The translations under genes were made by a program, and so were the position numbers. Of a DNA stretch of 64,000 bases, positions 26,601 through 35,388 are shown in pieces. Source of the stretch: Paraburkholderia kururiensis (GTDB taxonomy: Bacteria; Pseudomonadota; Gammaproteobacteria; Burkholderiales; Burkholderiaceae); the NCBI RefSeq assembly GCF_034424375.1, contig NZ_CP139965.1:1488001-1552000 (forward strand), given 5' to 3'. The first letter of the stretch is position 1. Each line of letters opens with the position of its first letter. The notes under the pieces were generated by a model, which was given only the letters and a program-made list of their open reading frames with translations, did no database searches and was not told the origin of the DNA.

Positions 26601-26659
26601 GGCCGCGATGATAGCCAAAGCCCGCGGTGGGTCCATTACCTTGCAGGTCATGGTTGCGT

Positions 26660-26682
26660 GCGGCATGTGCGAAACGTGCCGC
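26660..26682. promoter_or_regulatory. Candidate operator between XRE regulator and SDR
   Basis: Imperfect palindrome GCGGCATGT-gcgaa-ACGTGCCGC (8 of 9 bp match) in the 241-bp divergent spacer. Its position suits binding by the XRE/MmyB-like regulator. Confidence 0.4.
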
Positions 26683-26841
26683 CTCCCGGCCGGCGATTGT
26701 TTGTCTCATCCGGCCAATGTATTCGCTCTCAGCACGTTTATCCCAGACCCGGGCCGGGATAGATTCACACCGTCTTACTGCATATGCACGGAACCCATCG
26801 CGTTCCTTGTACCCACTTACGCATTTTTGAAGGAAACGATC

Positions 26842-27588
26842 ATGAGCAAGCTGACTGGCAAAGTCGCCGTGGTGACCGGCGCATCGAAGGGCATTGGCGC
26901 GGGTATCGCGAAAGCACTGGCTGCCGAAGGCGCTTCTGTGGTGGTCAATTACGCGTCGAGCAAGGCCGGCGCAGACGCCGTCGTGGACGCCATCATCACC
27001 GCGGGCGGCAAAGCGGTGGCTGTCGCGGGCGACGTTTCGAAGGCCGCGGACGCCGAGCGCATCGTCAACACCGCAGTCGAAACGTATGGCCGTCTGGACG
27101 TTCTGGTGAACAACTCGGGCGTGTATTCGTTTGCGCCGATCGAAGAGATCGACGAAGCGCATTTCCATCGGCAGTTCGATATCAACGTGCTGGGCCTGCT
27201 GCTCACCACGAAGGCTGCCGCGAAGCATCTGGGCGAGGGCGCGAGCATCGTGAACGTCAGTTCGGTGGTGACGCGCATCACGCCGGCATATACGGCCGTC
27301 TACTCGGGCACGAAGGGCGCCGTGGACGCCATCACCAGTTCGCTCGCGAAGGAACTCGGCCCGCGCAAGATTCGCGTGAATGCCGTGAATCCTGGCCTGA
27401 TCGAGACCGAAGGCACGCATGCCGCTTCGGTGATCGGCTCGGACATGGAGAGCAACGTGCTCGCGCAAACGCCGCTCGGCCGCATCGGCCAGCCCGACGA
27501 CATTGCGCGTGTCGTGGTGTTCCTCGCTTCCGACGATTCGCGCTGGATCACCGGCGAGCATCTGAACGCGAGCGGCGGCGTGCGCTGA
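26842..27588 (+). CDS. Short-chain dehydrogenase/reductase (3-oxoacyl-ACP-reductase-like)
   Basis: A 248-residue classical SDR. NAD(P) motif TGASKGIG at 12-19, NNSG in place of the usual NNAG at 90-93, Ser140/141 and the YxxxK pair Tyr154/Lys158. The end GEHLNASGGVR is typical of the group. AAGGAAAC precedes ATG 26842. The substrate cannot be read from the sequence. It is divergent from an XRE/MmyB-like regulator, which probably controls it. Confidence 0.9.
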   Translation: MSKLTGKVAVVTGASKGIGAGIAKALAAEGASVVVNYASSKAGADAVVDAIITAGGKAVAVAGDVSKAADAERIVNTAVETYGRLDVLVNNSGVYSFAPIEEIDEAHFHRQFDINVLGLLLTTKAAAKHLGEGASIVNVSSVVTRITPAYTAVYSGTKGAVDAITSSLAKELGPRKIRVNAVNPGLIETEGTHAASVIGSDMESNVLAQTPLGRIGQPDDIARVVVFLASDDSRWITGEHLNASGGVR

Positions 27589-27667
27589 TCTTTTACGGCG
27601 GGCGTGCGCACAGTCCAATGCGGTCTGCTGTTCACGCGCTGTGCCGGGCGTTGCACCCACCGTCTTA

Positions 27668-27703
27668 AAAAAAGGACCCGCAGGGCAAGTGCCCATGCGG
27701 GTC
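27668..27703 (-). terminator. Rho-independent terminator of the first porin
   Basis: Stem GACCCGCA (27675-27682) pairs with TGCGGGTC (27696-27703), with a second inner stem GGGCA/TGCCC. On the minus strand CTTTTTTTAAG follows. It may also serve the converging SDR gene. Confidence 0.88.
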
Positions 27704-27776
27704 GCCAATCCACTACACGTGGAGGATGAACGGTTCTTCGGCGTGTGCCTGCAAGCGCGTACCTAGAAGCGCGTAC

Positions 27777-28907
27777 TTAGAACCGCGTACGGATACCGCC
27801 CGTCACTTCCACCTGGTTGTTCGAGCCGAATGTGCTGCCCACGGTGTAGCCGCCGTGCAGGCGCATGTAGTCGCCGGCCAGATACACTTCCGTGCGCTTC
27901 GAGAAGTGATAGAACACGGAGCCGTACAGCGTCTCCTTGAAGCCGTTGTGCAGCCCCGAGGCGGGGTCGAACGTGCCGAGGTTCGCGTTCGGAATGTTGC
28001 CGTCCGCGTTGTACGCCGCGTTGTGCACGCGCATCTGCTGGTAGCCGAGTTCGTAGTCGAGCGGCCCCTTCGGCGAGAGCTTGAACGACACGGTCCATGC
28101 GTTGTCCTGACGTTGGCCGAGCGAGCCCTGATCGCCCCAGTAGCGGAAGTAGCCGGCGTTGGCCCGCAGAATGCCGAACGTGTAGTTGCCGCCCACCGAG
28201 AAGCTCTGGTTCGCGAAGCCCAGCTTGTTCACGTGGCTGTAGAACGTGGACACGGCAAAGGCGTCGCCGTTGTAACCGAGCGCCCCCTGATACACCGAGT
28301 TGAGACCGAAGCTCGTCTGGTTGCCGAACGCGTAGCCCGCCGACGCGAAGAGGCCGTTGTTGAAGAGCTTCTTCCACGCAAGGCCGTTCGAATAACGCGT
28401 GCCCGTGGAGCCGGCCGCGTAGAAGATCATCTGCTTGAAGTTGTTCGAATTGGTCCAGCCGCCTTCTTCCAGAGAGAGCTTTGCTGAACCGTACGGGTCG
28501 CCGTAAATGGCCGATGCATCGCGCGCAATCGTGTTCTGGAAGCCCGCCGTGATCTTGCCGAACGTGCCGTTCTGCAGACCGACCCACGCGTCGCGGTCGA
28601 AGAGCTGGCCCGGGTCTTCCATCTGTCCGTCCGCCACGCGGTATTCCGCTTCAAGCCGGAAGATCACCTGCGTGCCGCCGCCGATGTCTTCCGCGCCGCG
28701 CATCCCGAAGCGGCTGCCGCTGAACCACGGCTCGCCGCCGATACCCATGCCGATGACGTGATTGCCGTTCGCGTCGGCATGCGACTGCCAGGTCGGCACG
28801 CTCAGGTCCATGAGGCCGTAGAGCTGGACGCTCGATTGCGCGTGCGCGCTGCCTGCCGCGAACGCGACCGCCGCCGGTACGGCCAATGCGAGATGCTTCT
28901 TCCTCAC
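27777..28907 (-). CDS. Gram-negative trimeric porin (OmpC/Porin_4 type)
   Basis: A 376-residue outer-membrane general porin. Signal peptide VRKKHLALAVPAAVAFAAG with cleavage near AHA-QSS, then QLYGLMDLSVPTW, the standard first strand, and a C-terminal GGIRTRF ending in Phe as needed for barrel assembly. The start is a GTG at 28907: GAGGAG lies 7 bases upstream, while the frame's extension to 28967 has no ribosome site. It stands alone, closed by a terminator, and is divergent from the deoC operon. Confidence 0.93.
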   Translation of the reverse strand: MRKKHLALAVPAAVAFAAGSAHAQSSVQLYGLMDLSVPTWQSHADANGNHVIGMGIGGEPWFSGSRFGMRGAEDIGGGTQVIFRLEAEYRVADGQMEDPGQLFDRDAWVGLQNGTFGKITAGFQNTIARDASAIYGDPYGSAKLSLEEGGWTNSNNFKQMIFYAAGSTGTRYSNGLAWKKLFNNGLFASAGYAFGNQTSFGLNSVYQGALGYNGDAFAVSTFYSHVNKLGFANQSFSVGGNYTFGILRANAGYFRYWGDQGSLGQRQDNAWTVSFKLSPKGPLDYELGYQQMRVHNAAYNADGNIPNANLGTFDPASGLHNGFKETLYGSVFYHFSKRTEVYLAGDYMRLHGGYTVGSTFGSNNQVEVTGGIRTRF

Positions 28908-29164
28908 GATCGTCTCCTCATTCACTGCGTTGAAATGGATGAATGGGGCGGATTCTCGCGGGGGCAAACCTTCACGCCACTTTCACGACCTGCGCGCATG
29001 CGCCAGGCCTGGTGAAAACACCGAGGCATGGGCAGGGGGAAGGCGTGGAAAGCGCGAAGAAATAATCGTAACGACGACTTGTTACGATCCTATCAGTCGA
29101 TGTAGGATGCATGCGAGCAAACCGTCAACTTCTGTTTTGCATTGCACAAGATCAGGTCGTGACG
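28908..29164. promoter_or_regulatory. Porin/deoC divergent region with palindromic operator
   Basis: A perfect inverted repeat ATCGTAAC-gacgactt-GTTACGAT lies at 29065-29088, about 77 bp before the chosen deoC start. It is a good candidate operator for the sugar operon, whose DeoR-type repressor is encoded at its far end. An alternative deoC ATG at 29111 would shorten this region. Confidence 0.55.
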
Positions 29165-30175
29165 ATGTCTGAAAGTCCCTCTATGCCGCTGTCCGTCATC
29201 GCGTTGCATCGCGGTCTGGGTGCACATGGCGAACGCAACCCCGGCGTGCCCTTCGACGCCGGCTGGTTCGACAGCCTGCGGGTGAATGCGTCGGCGGTGG
29301 AACGCCGTACCGCGACGCTCGCCACGCGCCGCACCGTCAAGAAAGACGCGCAGGCCGCGTGGCTGCTCAAGGCCATTACCTGCATCGACCTCACCACGCT
29401 CAACGGCGACGACACCGAAGGCCGCGTGCGCCGGCTCTGCGCGAAGGCGCGGCATCCCGTGCGCGACGACATTCTGGAAGCGCTCGGCATGGCGTCTGCC
29501 GGCATCACGACGGGCGCCGTGTGCGTCTATCACCGCTTCGTCGCGGCGGCCGTCGATGCACTCGAAGGCAGCGGCATTCCGGTCGCGGCGGTGTCCACCG
29601 GCTTTCCCGCAGGCCTCACGCCGCACGAGTTGAAGCTCAAGGAAATCGAAGCGTCCGTGGCCGACGGCGCCGCCGAAATCGACATCGTCGTCACGCGCGA
29701 ACACGTGCTTACGGGCAACTGGCGCGCGCTCTACGACGAAGTGCGCGACTTTCGCGCCGCCTGCGGCCCCGCGCATCTGAAGGCGATTCTCGCCACCGGC
29801 GACATTCGCACGCTGTCCAACGTGGCGCGCGCGTCGATGGTCTGCATGATGGCCGGCGCCGATTTCATCAAGACCTCCACCGGCAAGGAAGGCGTGAACG
29901 CCACGCTCGACGTGTCGCTCGTGATGGTGCGCATGATTCGCGAGTACCTGGCGCGCACCGGTTTCGCGATCGGCTTCAAGCCGGCGGGCGGCGTGTCGAG
30001 CGCGAAGTCCGTGCTCTCGTATCAGATCCTGATGAAAGAGGAACTGGGCCGCGAATGGCTCGAACCGGCGCTTTTTCGCATTGGCGCATCGAGCCTGCTC
30101 GCCGACATCGAACGGCAGCTGGAACACCACGTGAGCGGCCGTTATTCGGCTTTTCATCGTCATCCGCTCGCATGA
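29165..30175 (+). CDS. deoC: Deoxyribose-phosphate aldolase
   Basis: Cleaves 2-deoxyribose-5-phosphate to glyceraldehyde-3-phosphate and acetaldehyde. It is a 336-residue TIM barrel of the long DeoC form. Schiff-base Lys236 lies in DFIKTSTGKEG, Asp174 in AAEIDIVV, and the second active-site Lys in GFKPAGG. ATG 29165 (MSESPS) is used; ATG 29111 would add 18 residues. Its stop overlaps an in-frame ATG of the downstream aldehyde dehydrogenase reading frame (ATGA at 30172), implying coupling. It is the first gene of a ten-kilobase sugar operon, and acetaldehyde disposal by the next gene fits. Confidence 0.92.
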   Translation: MSESPSMPLSVIALHRGLGAHGERNPGVPFDAGWFDSLRVNASAVERRTATLATRRTVKKDAQAAWLLKAITCIDLTTLNGDDTEGRVRRLCAKARHPVRDDILEALGMASAGITTGAVCVYHRFVAAAVDALEGSGIPVAAVSTGFPAGLTPHELKLKEIEASVADGAAEIDIVVTREHVLTGNWRALYDEVRDFRAACGPAHLKAILATGDIRTLSNVARASMVCMMAGADFIKTSTGKEGVNATLDVSLVMVRMIREYLARTGFAIGFKPAGGVSSAKSVLSYQILMKEELGREWLEPALFRIGASSLLADIERQLEHHVSGRYSAFHRHPLA

Positions 30176-30228
30176 GCGCCACGACGAACATGGGAACACG
30201 ACCACCACGCCTGCCCGAATCACCCACC

Positions 30229-32658
30229 ATGACCATGAGCGTAGCGGAGTATTTTTCATCGATGGCCTACGGCCCCGCCCCTGAGGACGACGGTCCTGTG
30301 CGCGCCTGGCTCGCGCAGCACGAGGCCGCGTTCGGCCATTTCATCAGCGGCGCATGGTGCGCGCCCGTTGAAGGCGAGCGTTTCGCCACACACGCGCCGG
30401 CCACCGGCGAACTGCTGGCGCACGTGGCGCAGGGCGATGCGGCCGACGTCGACGCCGCCGTGGCCAGCGCACGTGCCGCGCAGCCCGCCTGGCAGGCGCT
30501 GGGCGGCCCGGGCCGCGCGCGGCATCTCTACGCGCTCGCACGCATGGTGCAGCGGCACAGCCGGCTCTTCGCCGTGCTCGAATCGCTCGACAACGGCAAG
30601 CCCATTCGCGAGACGCGCGACATCGACGTGCCGCTCGTCGCGCGTCACTTTCTGCATCACGCGGGCTGGGCGCAGCTTCAGGAAACGGAGTTCGCCGAGT
30701 GGGCGCCGCTCGGTGTGATCGGTCAGATCGTGCCGTGGAATTTTCCGCTGCTGATGCTGGCCTGGAAGATTGCGCCGGCGCTTGCCATGGGCAATTGCGT
30801 CGTGCTCAAGCCGGCCGAATACACGCCGCTCACGGCGTTGCTGTTCGCCGAACTCGCGCAGCGCGCCGGCTTGCCCGCGGGCGTGCTCAACGTCGTGACC
30901 GGCGACGGACGCACGGGTGCCGCGCTCGTCGAGCATCGCGGCGTGGACAAGATCGCCTTCACGGGCTCCACCGACGTGGGCCGGCAGATCCGCGTCGCCA
31001 CCGCTGGCTCGGGCAAGGCGCTTACGCTCGAACTGGGCGGCAAGTCGCCGTTCATCGTATTCGACGACGCGGACCTCGACGGCGCCGTGGAAGGCGTGGT
31101 GGACGCCATCTGGTTCAACCAGGGCCAGGTGTGCTGCGCGGGCTCGCGCCTGCTCGTGCAGGAAGGCATCGAAGCGCGCTTCGTCGAGAAGCTGAAGCGC
31201 CGCATGGCGACGCTGCGCGTGGGGCCGTCGCTGGACAAGAGCATCGACATGGGCGCCATCGTGGACGACGTGCAGCTGCAACACATTCGCACGCTCGTGG
31301 AACGCGGCCGTGCCGAGGGTTGCGACATCTGGCAGCCGCCGCACGTGGAGATGCCGCCCGAGGGCTGCTATTACCCGCCCACGCTCGTCACGGGCGTGGC
31401 GAGTGCATCGGTGCTCGCGCAAGAGGAGATCTTCGGCCCGGTGCTCGTGACCATGAGCTTTCGTACGCCCGACGAAGCGGTGGCGCTCGCGAACAACACG
31501 CGCTATGGCCTCGCCGCGAGCGTATGGAGCGAAACCATCGGCCGCGCGCTCGACATCGCGCCGAAGCTCGCATGCGGCGTGGTCTGGGTGAACGCGACGA
31601 ACCTCTTCGATGCGGCCGTCGGCTTCGGCGGATACCGCGAATCGGGCTTCGGTCGCGAGGGTGGACGCGAGGGCATTTACGAATACCTCCAGCCGCGCGC
31701 ATGGCTCACGCTTGCGAAACGGCCGGCGCAGCAGCAGGCGGTTCTCGCGCATGCCGTGGCGCTGGAAGACGACGCGGACGAAGACGGCGAGCGTGAGGCC
31801 TTCGCGACGGCGGCCGTGATCGACCGCACGCCGAAGCTCTTCATCGGCGGCAAGCAGGTGCGGCCCGACAGCGGCTACGTGCTGCCCGTGCATGCGCCGG
31901 ACGGCCGCGTGGTGGGCGAGGTGGGGGCGGGCAACCGCAAGGACATCCGCAACGCCGTGGCCGCGGCGCGCGCGGCGCAAGGGTGGTCGAACGCGACGGC
32001 GCACAACCGCGCCCAGGTGCTCTACTACCTCGCGGAAAACCTGGCCGTGCGTGCGCAAGAGTTCGCCCATCAGCTCGTGCAACGCCACGGTATGTCTGAC
32101 GCCGCGGCGCATGCCGAAGTGGACGCGGCGATCACGCGGCTTTTCACCTATGCTGCGTGGGCCGACAAGTTCGACGGCGCCGTGCACACGCCGCCGCTGC
32201 GCGGCGTGGCGCTGGCGATGCACGAGCCGCTCGGCGTGATCGGCATAGCGTGTCCGGACGAAGCGCCGCTGCTCGCGCTCGTGTCGCTCGCCGCGCCTGC
32301 GCTCGCGATGGGCAATCGCGTCGTGTTGCTGCCGGGCGAAACGGCGCCGCTCGTCGCGACGGACTTCTACCAGGTGGTGGAAACGTCGGACGTGCCGGCC
32401 GGTGTGCTGAACATCGTGACGGGCGAGCGCAGCGCGTTGCTGCCGGCGCTCGTGCGTCACGACGACGTGGACGCGGTATGGTGCTTCGGCAGTGCGGCGC
32501 ATGCGGCGCTCGTCGAGCGCGAGTCGGCCGGTAACCTGAAGCGCACGTTCGTGGACCACGGGCGCGTCTTCGATTGGTTCGACCGCGCGAGCGAAGGCCT
32601 GCCGTTCCTGCACGAGGCGGTGCAGGTGAAGAACGTCTGGATTCCTTACGGAGACTGA
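30229..32658 (+). CDS. Tandem two-domain aldehyde dehydrogenase (ALDH16-like)
   Basis: An 809-residue protein, nearly twice the usual 490. Domain 1 (about 20-500) is complete: PWNFPLLM and GSTDVGRQI for NAD, the general-base Glu in TLELGGKSP, and catalytic Cys302 in GQVCCAGSR. Domain 2 (about 530-800) repeats the N-terminal ALDH fold (LFIGGKQVRPDSGYV, PDEAPLLALVSLAAPALAMG) but lacks the catalytic Cys segment, as in ALDH16 proteins. In this operon it probably oxidises the acetaldehyde released by DeoC. The start is uncertain: ATG 30229 gives the conserved-looking N-terminus, while ATG 30172 overlaps the deoC stop. Neither has a clear ribosome site. Confidence 0.88.
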   Translation: MTMSVAEYFSSMAYGPAPEDDGPVRAWLAQHEAAFGHFISGAWCAPVEGERFATHAPATGELLAHVAQGDAADVDAAVASARAAQPAWQALGGPGRARHLYALARMVQRHSRLFAVLESLDNGKPIRETRDIDVPLVARHFLHHAGWAQLQETEFAEWAPLGVIGQIVPWNFPLLMLAWKIAPALAMGNCVVLKPAEYTPLTALLFAELAQRAGLPAGVLNVVTGDGRTGAALVEHRGVDKIAFTGSTDVGRQIRVATAGSGKALTLELGGKSPFIVFDDADLDGAVEGVVDAIWFNQGQVCCAGSRLLVQEGIEARFVEKLKRRMATLRVGPSLDKSIDMGAIVDDVQLQHIRTLVERGRAEGCDIWQPPHVEMPPEGCYYPPTLVTGVASASVLAQEEIFGPVLVTMSFRTPDEAVALANNTRYGLAASVWSETIGRALDIAPKLACGVVWVNATNLFDAAVGFGGYRESGFGREGGREGIYEYLQPRAWLTLAKRPAQQQAVLAHAVALEDDADEDGEREAFATAAVIDRTPKLFIGGKQVRPDSGYVLPVHAPDGRVVGEVGAGNRKDIRNAVAAARAAQGWSNATAHNRAQVLYYLAENLAVRAQEFAHQLVQRHGMSDAAAHAEVDAAITRLFTYAAWADKFDGAVHTPPLRGVALAMHEPLGVIGIACPDEAPLLALVSLAAPALAMGNRVVLLPGETAPLVATDFYQVVETSDVPAGVLNIVTGERSALLPALVRHDDVDAVWCFGSAAHAALVERESAGNLKRTFVDHGRVFDWFDRASEGLPFLHEAVQVKNVWIPYGD

Positions 32659-32744
32659 GTATCAGGCTCAGGCGTCTTAGACCGGACGTACCGCGTGATT
32701 GCCGAACAGACTGAATAAACCGAACAGAGAGTAGGAGACAAAAC

Positions 32745-33230
32745 GTGCTGAAGAATCTCGACCCGCTTCTGAGTGCCGACGTGCTGCATGCGCTTGCATC
32801 GATGGGCCACGGCGACGAAGTGGTGATCTGCGATGCGAACTTTCCCGCCGACTCGGTGGCGCGCGCCTCGGTGCTCGGCAAACTGCTGCGGCTCGACGGC
32901 GTGGATTCGGCGCGCGCGATTCGTGCCGTGCTTTCGGTGCTGCCGCTCGATACGTTCGTCGACCACCCCGCGCTGCGCATGGAAGTGGTCGGCGAGCCGA
33001 ACACCCTTCCCGCGGTTCAGCGCGAGGCCCAGGCCGAAGTGAACGCGGCCGAAGGGCGCGACGTGCCGTTCGCCTCCATCGAACGCTTTGCCTTCTATGA
33101 CCGTGCGCGGACGGCCTACTGCGTGATCGCCACCGGCGAGCAGCGCGGCTATGGCTGTTTCGTGTTCAAGAAGGGCGTGCTGCTCGCGCCCGACGCCCCG
33201 TCGCAGCCCGGCGCGGGGAGCCGGTCATGA
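32745..33230 (+). CDS. RbsD/FucU-family sugar mutarotase
   Basis: A 161-residue protein of the family that interconverts pyranose/furanose or alpha/beta sugar forms. It starts MLKNLDPLLSADVLHALASM and has GHGDEVVICDANFPA, with the family's His and Asp, and YGCFVFKKGV near the end. The start codon is GTG at 32745, supported by GGAGA at 32734-32738. The stop overlaps the kinase start in ATGA at 33227. It supplies the sugar form suited to the kinase that follows. Confidence 0.92.
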   Translation: MLKNLDPLLSADVLHALASMGHGDEVVICDANFPADSVARASVLGKLLRLDGVDSARAIRAVLSVLPLDTFVDHPALRMEVVGEPNTLPAVQREAQAEVNAAEGRDVPFASIERFAFYDRARTAYCVIATGEQRGYGCFVFKKGVLLAPDAPSQPGAGSRS

Positions 33231-34216
33231 ATGCGCCGGCAACGCAGCCGCGCGGGCCTGGTGGACCGGGCGCCAGTCGCGTGGTGATTCTCGGCATCTA
33301 CGTGACGGACCTCACGTTCCGCGCGAGCCGTATGCCGCTGCTGGGCGAAACCATCGCGGGCACGGCGTTCAAGATGGGGCCGGGCGGCAAGGGCTCGAAT
33401 CAGGCGGTGGCCGCGGCGCGCGCGGGCGCGGACGTGGTGTTCTGCACGCGCATCGGCAACGACGCCTTCGGCGCCATCGCCCGCTCGACGTGGGCCGCCG
33501 AAGGCATCACGGCGCGGGTGCCCGCGGTGGCAGACGGCGTATCGACGGGTGCCGCCCACATTTTCGTGGACGACGCGACCGGCCAGAACGCGATCATCGT
33601 CGCCGCCGGCGCCGCCGAACAGCTTTGCGCCGCCGATGTGGATGCCATCGAAGCCGACATCGCTGCCGCGCGCGTATTCGTCACGCAGCTCGAACAGCCG
33701 GTGGCCGCTGCACGCCGCGGACTCGAACTGGCGCGCCGGCATGGCGTGACGACGGTGTTCAATCCCGCGCCCGCCATGCCGTTCGACGACGACGTCTACG
33801 CGCTGTGCGACTACATCACGCCGAACGAGACCGAGGCCGCCACGCTCACGGGCATCGCAGTGCAAAGCGTGGAAGACGCGCGCCGTGCCGCCGACGTGCT
33901 GCTTGCCAAAGGCGTGAGCACCGCGATCATCACGCTCGGCGAGAAGGGTGCGCTGCTGCATTCGGCCACGCAGTCGCTGCTGATCCCGGCGTTTCAGTGC
34001 GGACGCGTGGTGGAAACGGCCGGTGCCGGCGACGGCTTCACGGGCGGTTTCGCAGCGGCGCTGGCGCGCGGCGAAGATGCCGTGTCGGCGGTGCGCTTCG
34101 GCTGCGCGCTCGCGGGCATTTCGGTCACGCGTCCGGGCACGGCGCCTTCCATGCCGACGCTCGACGAAGTGACGCGCGTCCTTCAACAGGCCGGCGAGCC
34201 TTCACACGTGCATTGA
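33227..34216 (+). CDS. Ribokinase-family (PfkB) sugar kinase, probable deoxyribokinase
   Basis: A 329-residue PfkB kinase. N-terminal signature GPGGKGSNQAVAAARAGADV, ATP-site NPAPAMPF and TPNETEAATLTG, and the catalytic-loop ETAGAGDGFTGGFA where ribokinases usually have D-T-x-x-A-G-D. The first 15 residues are a Pro/Gly-rich extension. ATGA overlap with the mutarotase gene and GGGGAG before the start show tight coupling. With deoC in the operon, phosphorylation of 2-deoxyribose is the best guess; ribose is the alternative. Confidence 0.88.
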   Translation: MNAPATQPRGPGGPGASRVVILGIYVTDLTFRASRMPLLGETIAGTAFKMGPGGKGSNQAVAAARAGADVVFCTRIGNDAFGAIARSTWAAEGITARVPAVADGVSTGAAHIFVDDATGQNAIIVAAGAAEQLCAADVDAIEADIAAARVFVTQLEQPVAAARRGLELARRHGVTTVFNPAPAMPFDDDVYALCDYITPNETEAATLTGIAVQSVEDARRAADVLLAKGVSTAIITLGEKGALLHSATQSLLIPAFQCGRVVETAGAGDGFTGGFAAALARGEDAVSAVRFGCALAGISVTRPGTAPSMPTLDEVTRVLQQAGEPSHVH

Positions 34217-34267
34217 ACTGTGCCGCGCATGAAGCGCGGCGTCATCGTCAAAGGAGTGGGGTTTGCG

Positions 34268-35323
34268 ATGAAGCGTTCGTTTTCGCCGGGAGCGTGGCTC
34301 AAGGACCGGCAACTGAATTTCCTGCTCGCGGTGAACGTGCTCGTTGTGCTGGTCGCGACGTTCCTCTCGCACGGCCAGTTCGTGAGCCTCGACAATCTGC
34401 AGTCCATGGGCGGCCAGTTGCCCGAACTCGGCCTGCTCGCGCTCGGCATCATGCTCTCGATGATCTCGGGCAACGGCGGCATCGATCTTTCCGGCGTGGG
34501 GCTCGCGAACCTCTCGGGCATGATCGCGGCGCTCGTGGTGCCGAAGGTCGTGAGCGGCGACGACCAGCCGGGGCTCTACACGGCGCTCTTCTGCGTCATC
34601 GTGATTGCGATGGGGTTCGTGGGCGGCTTGCTGAACGGCATCGTGATCGCGCGGCTGCGGCTCACGCCGATTCTCTGCACGCTCGGCACGCAACTGCTGT
34701 TCACGGGTATCGCCGTGGTGCTGAGCAACGGTGCCTCGGTGCACGTGGACTATGTCGAACCGCTCTCGGACATCGGCAACGGCACCGTCTTTCAGGTGCC
34801 CATTTCGTTCTGCATCTTCATCGCGGCCGTGCTGCTGCTCGGCTGGATCGCGAAGCGCTCGCCGTTCGGCCTGCGGCTCTATTTGATGGGCACGAACCCG
34901 AAGGCCGCTTTCTACGCCGGCATTCCGCGCGACCGCATGCTGATTGCCACCTACACCATGTGCGGCGTGCTCGCGGCGCTGGCGGGGCTCATCAGCGTCA
35001 CGCACACGTTGAGCGCGAAGTGGGACTACGGCAACTCGTATCTGCTCATCGCCATCCTGATTGCGGTGATGGGCGGCGTGAATCCGGCGGGCGGGTATGG
35101 GCGTATCGTCTGCGTGTTCTTCGCAGCGACGGTGCTGCAGTTCCTCGCGAGCCTCTTCAATCTGCTCGGCGTTTCGCAGTTCTTCGGCGACTGCGCCTGG
35201 GGCTTCCTGCTGCTGCTTTCGCTCGCGTTTGCCGGCGAGGCGCGCGTGCGGTCCATGTTCGGTTTCGGCGCGCCCTGGCGGCGCAGCGCAGGCAGCGGTG
35301 GCAACAGCGTGCGGACCGACTGA
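34268..35323 (+). CDS. Sugar ABC transporter permease (RbsC/BPD_transp_2)
   Basis: A 351-residue membrane protein with 8-10 helices. GIMLSMISGNGGIDLSGVG and the cytoplasmic-loop stretch RLRLTPILCTLGTQLL are typical of ribose-type permeases. ATG 34268 has AAGGAG at 34251-34256, a slightly long spacing; GTG 34220 and ATG 34229 are less likely. It is one of two permeases in the operon (other at 37926), so the channel may be a heterodimer. Confidence 0.9.
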   Translation: MKRSFSPGAWLKDRQLNFLLAVNVLVVLVATFLSHGQFVSLDNLQSMGGQLPELGLLALGIMLSMISGNGGIDLSGVGLANLSGMIAALVVPKVVSGDDQPGLYTALFCVIVIAMGFVGGLLNGIVIARLRLTPILCTLGTQLLFTGIAVVLSNGASVHVDYVEPLSDIGNGTVFQVPISFCIFIAAVLLLGWIAKRSPFGLRLYLMGTNPKAAFYAGIPRDRMLIATYTMCGVLAALAGLISVTHTLSAKWDYGNSYLLIAILIAVMGGVNPAGGYGRIVCVFFAATVLQFLASLFNLLGVSQFFGDCAWGFLLLLSLAFAGEARVRSMFGFGAPWRRSAGSGGNSVRTD

Positions 35324-35388
35324 CACGAGGCCGACACACGGCAGACCCGATCTTCGCAGTCCACAACCAACCATAAAGGAGACATTGC

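Noticed and set aside
29359..30228. Upstream extension of the aldehyde dehydrogenase frame through deoC
   Set aside because: It is a different frame inside deoC with Arg-rich composition; the ALDH fold starts after 30229.
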